The position numbers and the translations under genes are program-made. A model generated the notes under the pieces. The model was given only the letters and a program-made list of their open reading frames with translations. It had not been told where the DNA came from and did not search any database. DNA of 64,000 nt, from assembly GCA_000231825.2 (NCBI GenBank), contig JH720304.1, positions 140,116-204,115 of the forward strand, read 5' to 3'. Positions 62,928-64,000 of this stretch are shown here, in pieces; position 1 is the first letter of the stretch, and each line of letters opens with the position of its first letter. Source of the DNA: Tetrahymena elliotti 4EA (taxonomy: Eukaryota; Ciliophora; Oligohymenophorea; Hymenostomatida; Tetrahymenidae).

Positions 62928-64000
62928 AATAATATGAAAACATTCATTACTCTATTTTTATTATCTCTTAACATTTTATCAAGATAAATTTGCTCAACCG
63001 CCATTTAATCTTTATTATTTTATCTTTTAATGAATAGCTCTAAAATGTAAATAATTGACTTTTAATTCTTTTTGTCTTAATTGATTACTTTTATTTATTT
63101 ACCAAATATTCTTTTTTGAAAATAAAAGTGAAATATTTGTTTTGAATTTCTACCAAATCAAAAGTCCTATCTTCTAATTAAATTCTAGCTTTTTTAATTC
63201 AAATGTATAAAATAAATATCTATCATTCAATTTTTATTTAAAAATTATAATCATCATCAATAAATAAATAATCCTTTGAGAATAGATAAAATAGCATTTT
63301 TAATCTACTTCCTAAAAAATATTGGTTATTTTAAATAGTTTGAATTAAATCAAATTTATTCATGTAAAATGTTATTTAAAATATATCTATAAAAAAAGAC
63401 ACTTTTATACTAATGAGCATATTTTACTAATCAAGTTTTTTTCATAATTAGTAAATATGAAATTACAAAATATTGAAAATAATTCTATTTAAACATTTAA
63501 TTTTAAAGTTAAATTTAAAATTTATTATAAAATATTGAAAATTATTCTATTGTTTTCAAAAAATTATGCATTCAAATGAACAATTTAGTTAAGTAATTAA
63601 ATATTATAAAGCAGCAGGTCATTACATTTTCTGAAAAAAATACCATTAATTAATTCTAATTTTGATAAAAAATATTCATTTAAGATTTCAAAAATTTAAA
63701 TTATTAAATTAAATTCTGTAGAAGAAATTCTTTTACCTATTTTTAGAAAATTTACTTAATTGATTGATTGCTCAGTAAATAAATTATCAATCAAATAAAC
63801 TTTATCAGAAAATAACCCAAATTTATGATTTAAATTTTGTAATTCTTCTGGCTAGCTTATTAATTTATTTTTTTATAATTTTCTTTTATTAATTAAAATC
63901 TACAAAGAACAAATCTTTGATATTATTCTTATTATGGGGTCTTTATTTAAAGGAAGGATTTTTGAAAAAAATTTTGTATTTAATTAAAGAATTTTGTATT
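62847..64000. repeat. ~1.2-kb non-coding direct repeat, right copy (runs off the window)
   Basis: Partner of 56459-57760, same orientation, with many small indels and substitutions. It continues to the window edge, so further repeat units, and perhaps further paralogs of the small membrane proteins, may follow. Confidence 0.8.

Overview
The window looks like macronuclear DNA of a ciliate close to Tetrahymena. It is extremely AT-rich. In every convincing gene TAA and TAG sit inside conserved protein sequence where glutamine is expected, and only TGA ends frames. A standard-code ORF search therefore breaks nearly every gene into fragments. Introns are short (mostly 50-160 nt), AT-rich and GT-AG. 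I see no rRNA or tRNA genes, no CRISPR array and no intact transposon.

Left part (1-16250): a tandem segmental duplication of a three-gene block on the + strand: a large cysteine-rich membrane protein (A), a small four-helix EXPERA/EBP-like membrane protein (B), and a kinase-pseudokinase-LRR protein (C). Block 1 has A intact, B intact and C broken. Block 2 has A broken, B intact and C intact. The two blocks together keep one good A, two Bs and one good C.

Middle part (16.4-35.6 kb): a 25-bp triple repeat and a decayed coding-like tract; a small GPI-type cysteine-rich surface protein; a Q/N/S-rich protein of unknown function; a reverse-strand RNI-type LRR protein; then two housekeeping genes, MCM3 (DNA replication licensing) on + and UBA2 (catalytic subunit of the SUMO-activating enzyme) on -; then a two-span membrane protein.

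Right-centre (37-55 kb): a LITAF-domain protein, a C2H2 zinc-finger/AT-hook protein, a TPR protein, a small coiled-coil protein with an in-frame TGA, an ankyrin/double-SAM/CaaX-box protein whose three internal ankyrin repeats each occupy a 99-nt exon, a TMEM33/Pom33-like membrane protein, a 4-kb gene-poor stretch with a pseudoknot-capable element and a repeat cluster, and a low-complexity protein with a short DPY-30/RIIa-like helical segment.

Right end (55.6-64 kb): three tandem reverse-strand paralogs of a small type I membrane protein (signal peptide, cysteine-rich ectodomain, one TM helix, Gln-rich tail ending in Tyr-Leu/Ile), lying between two copies of a ~1.2-kb non-coding repeat, plus a weak two-exon gene whose putative intron holds a second structured element.

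All gene calls come from reading translations by eye under the TGA-only stop code. Intron borders were set by frame continuity and GT-AG and were not checked against RNA.
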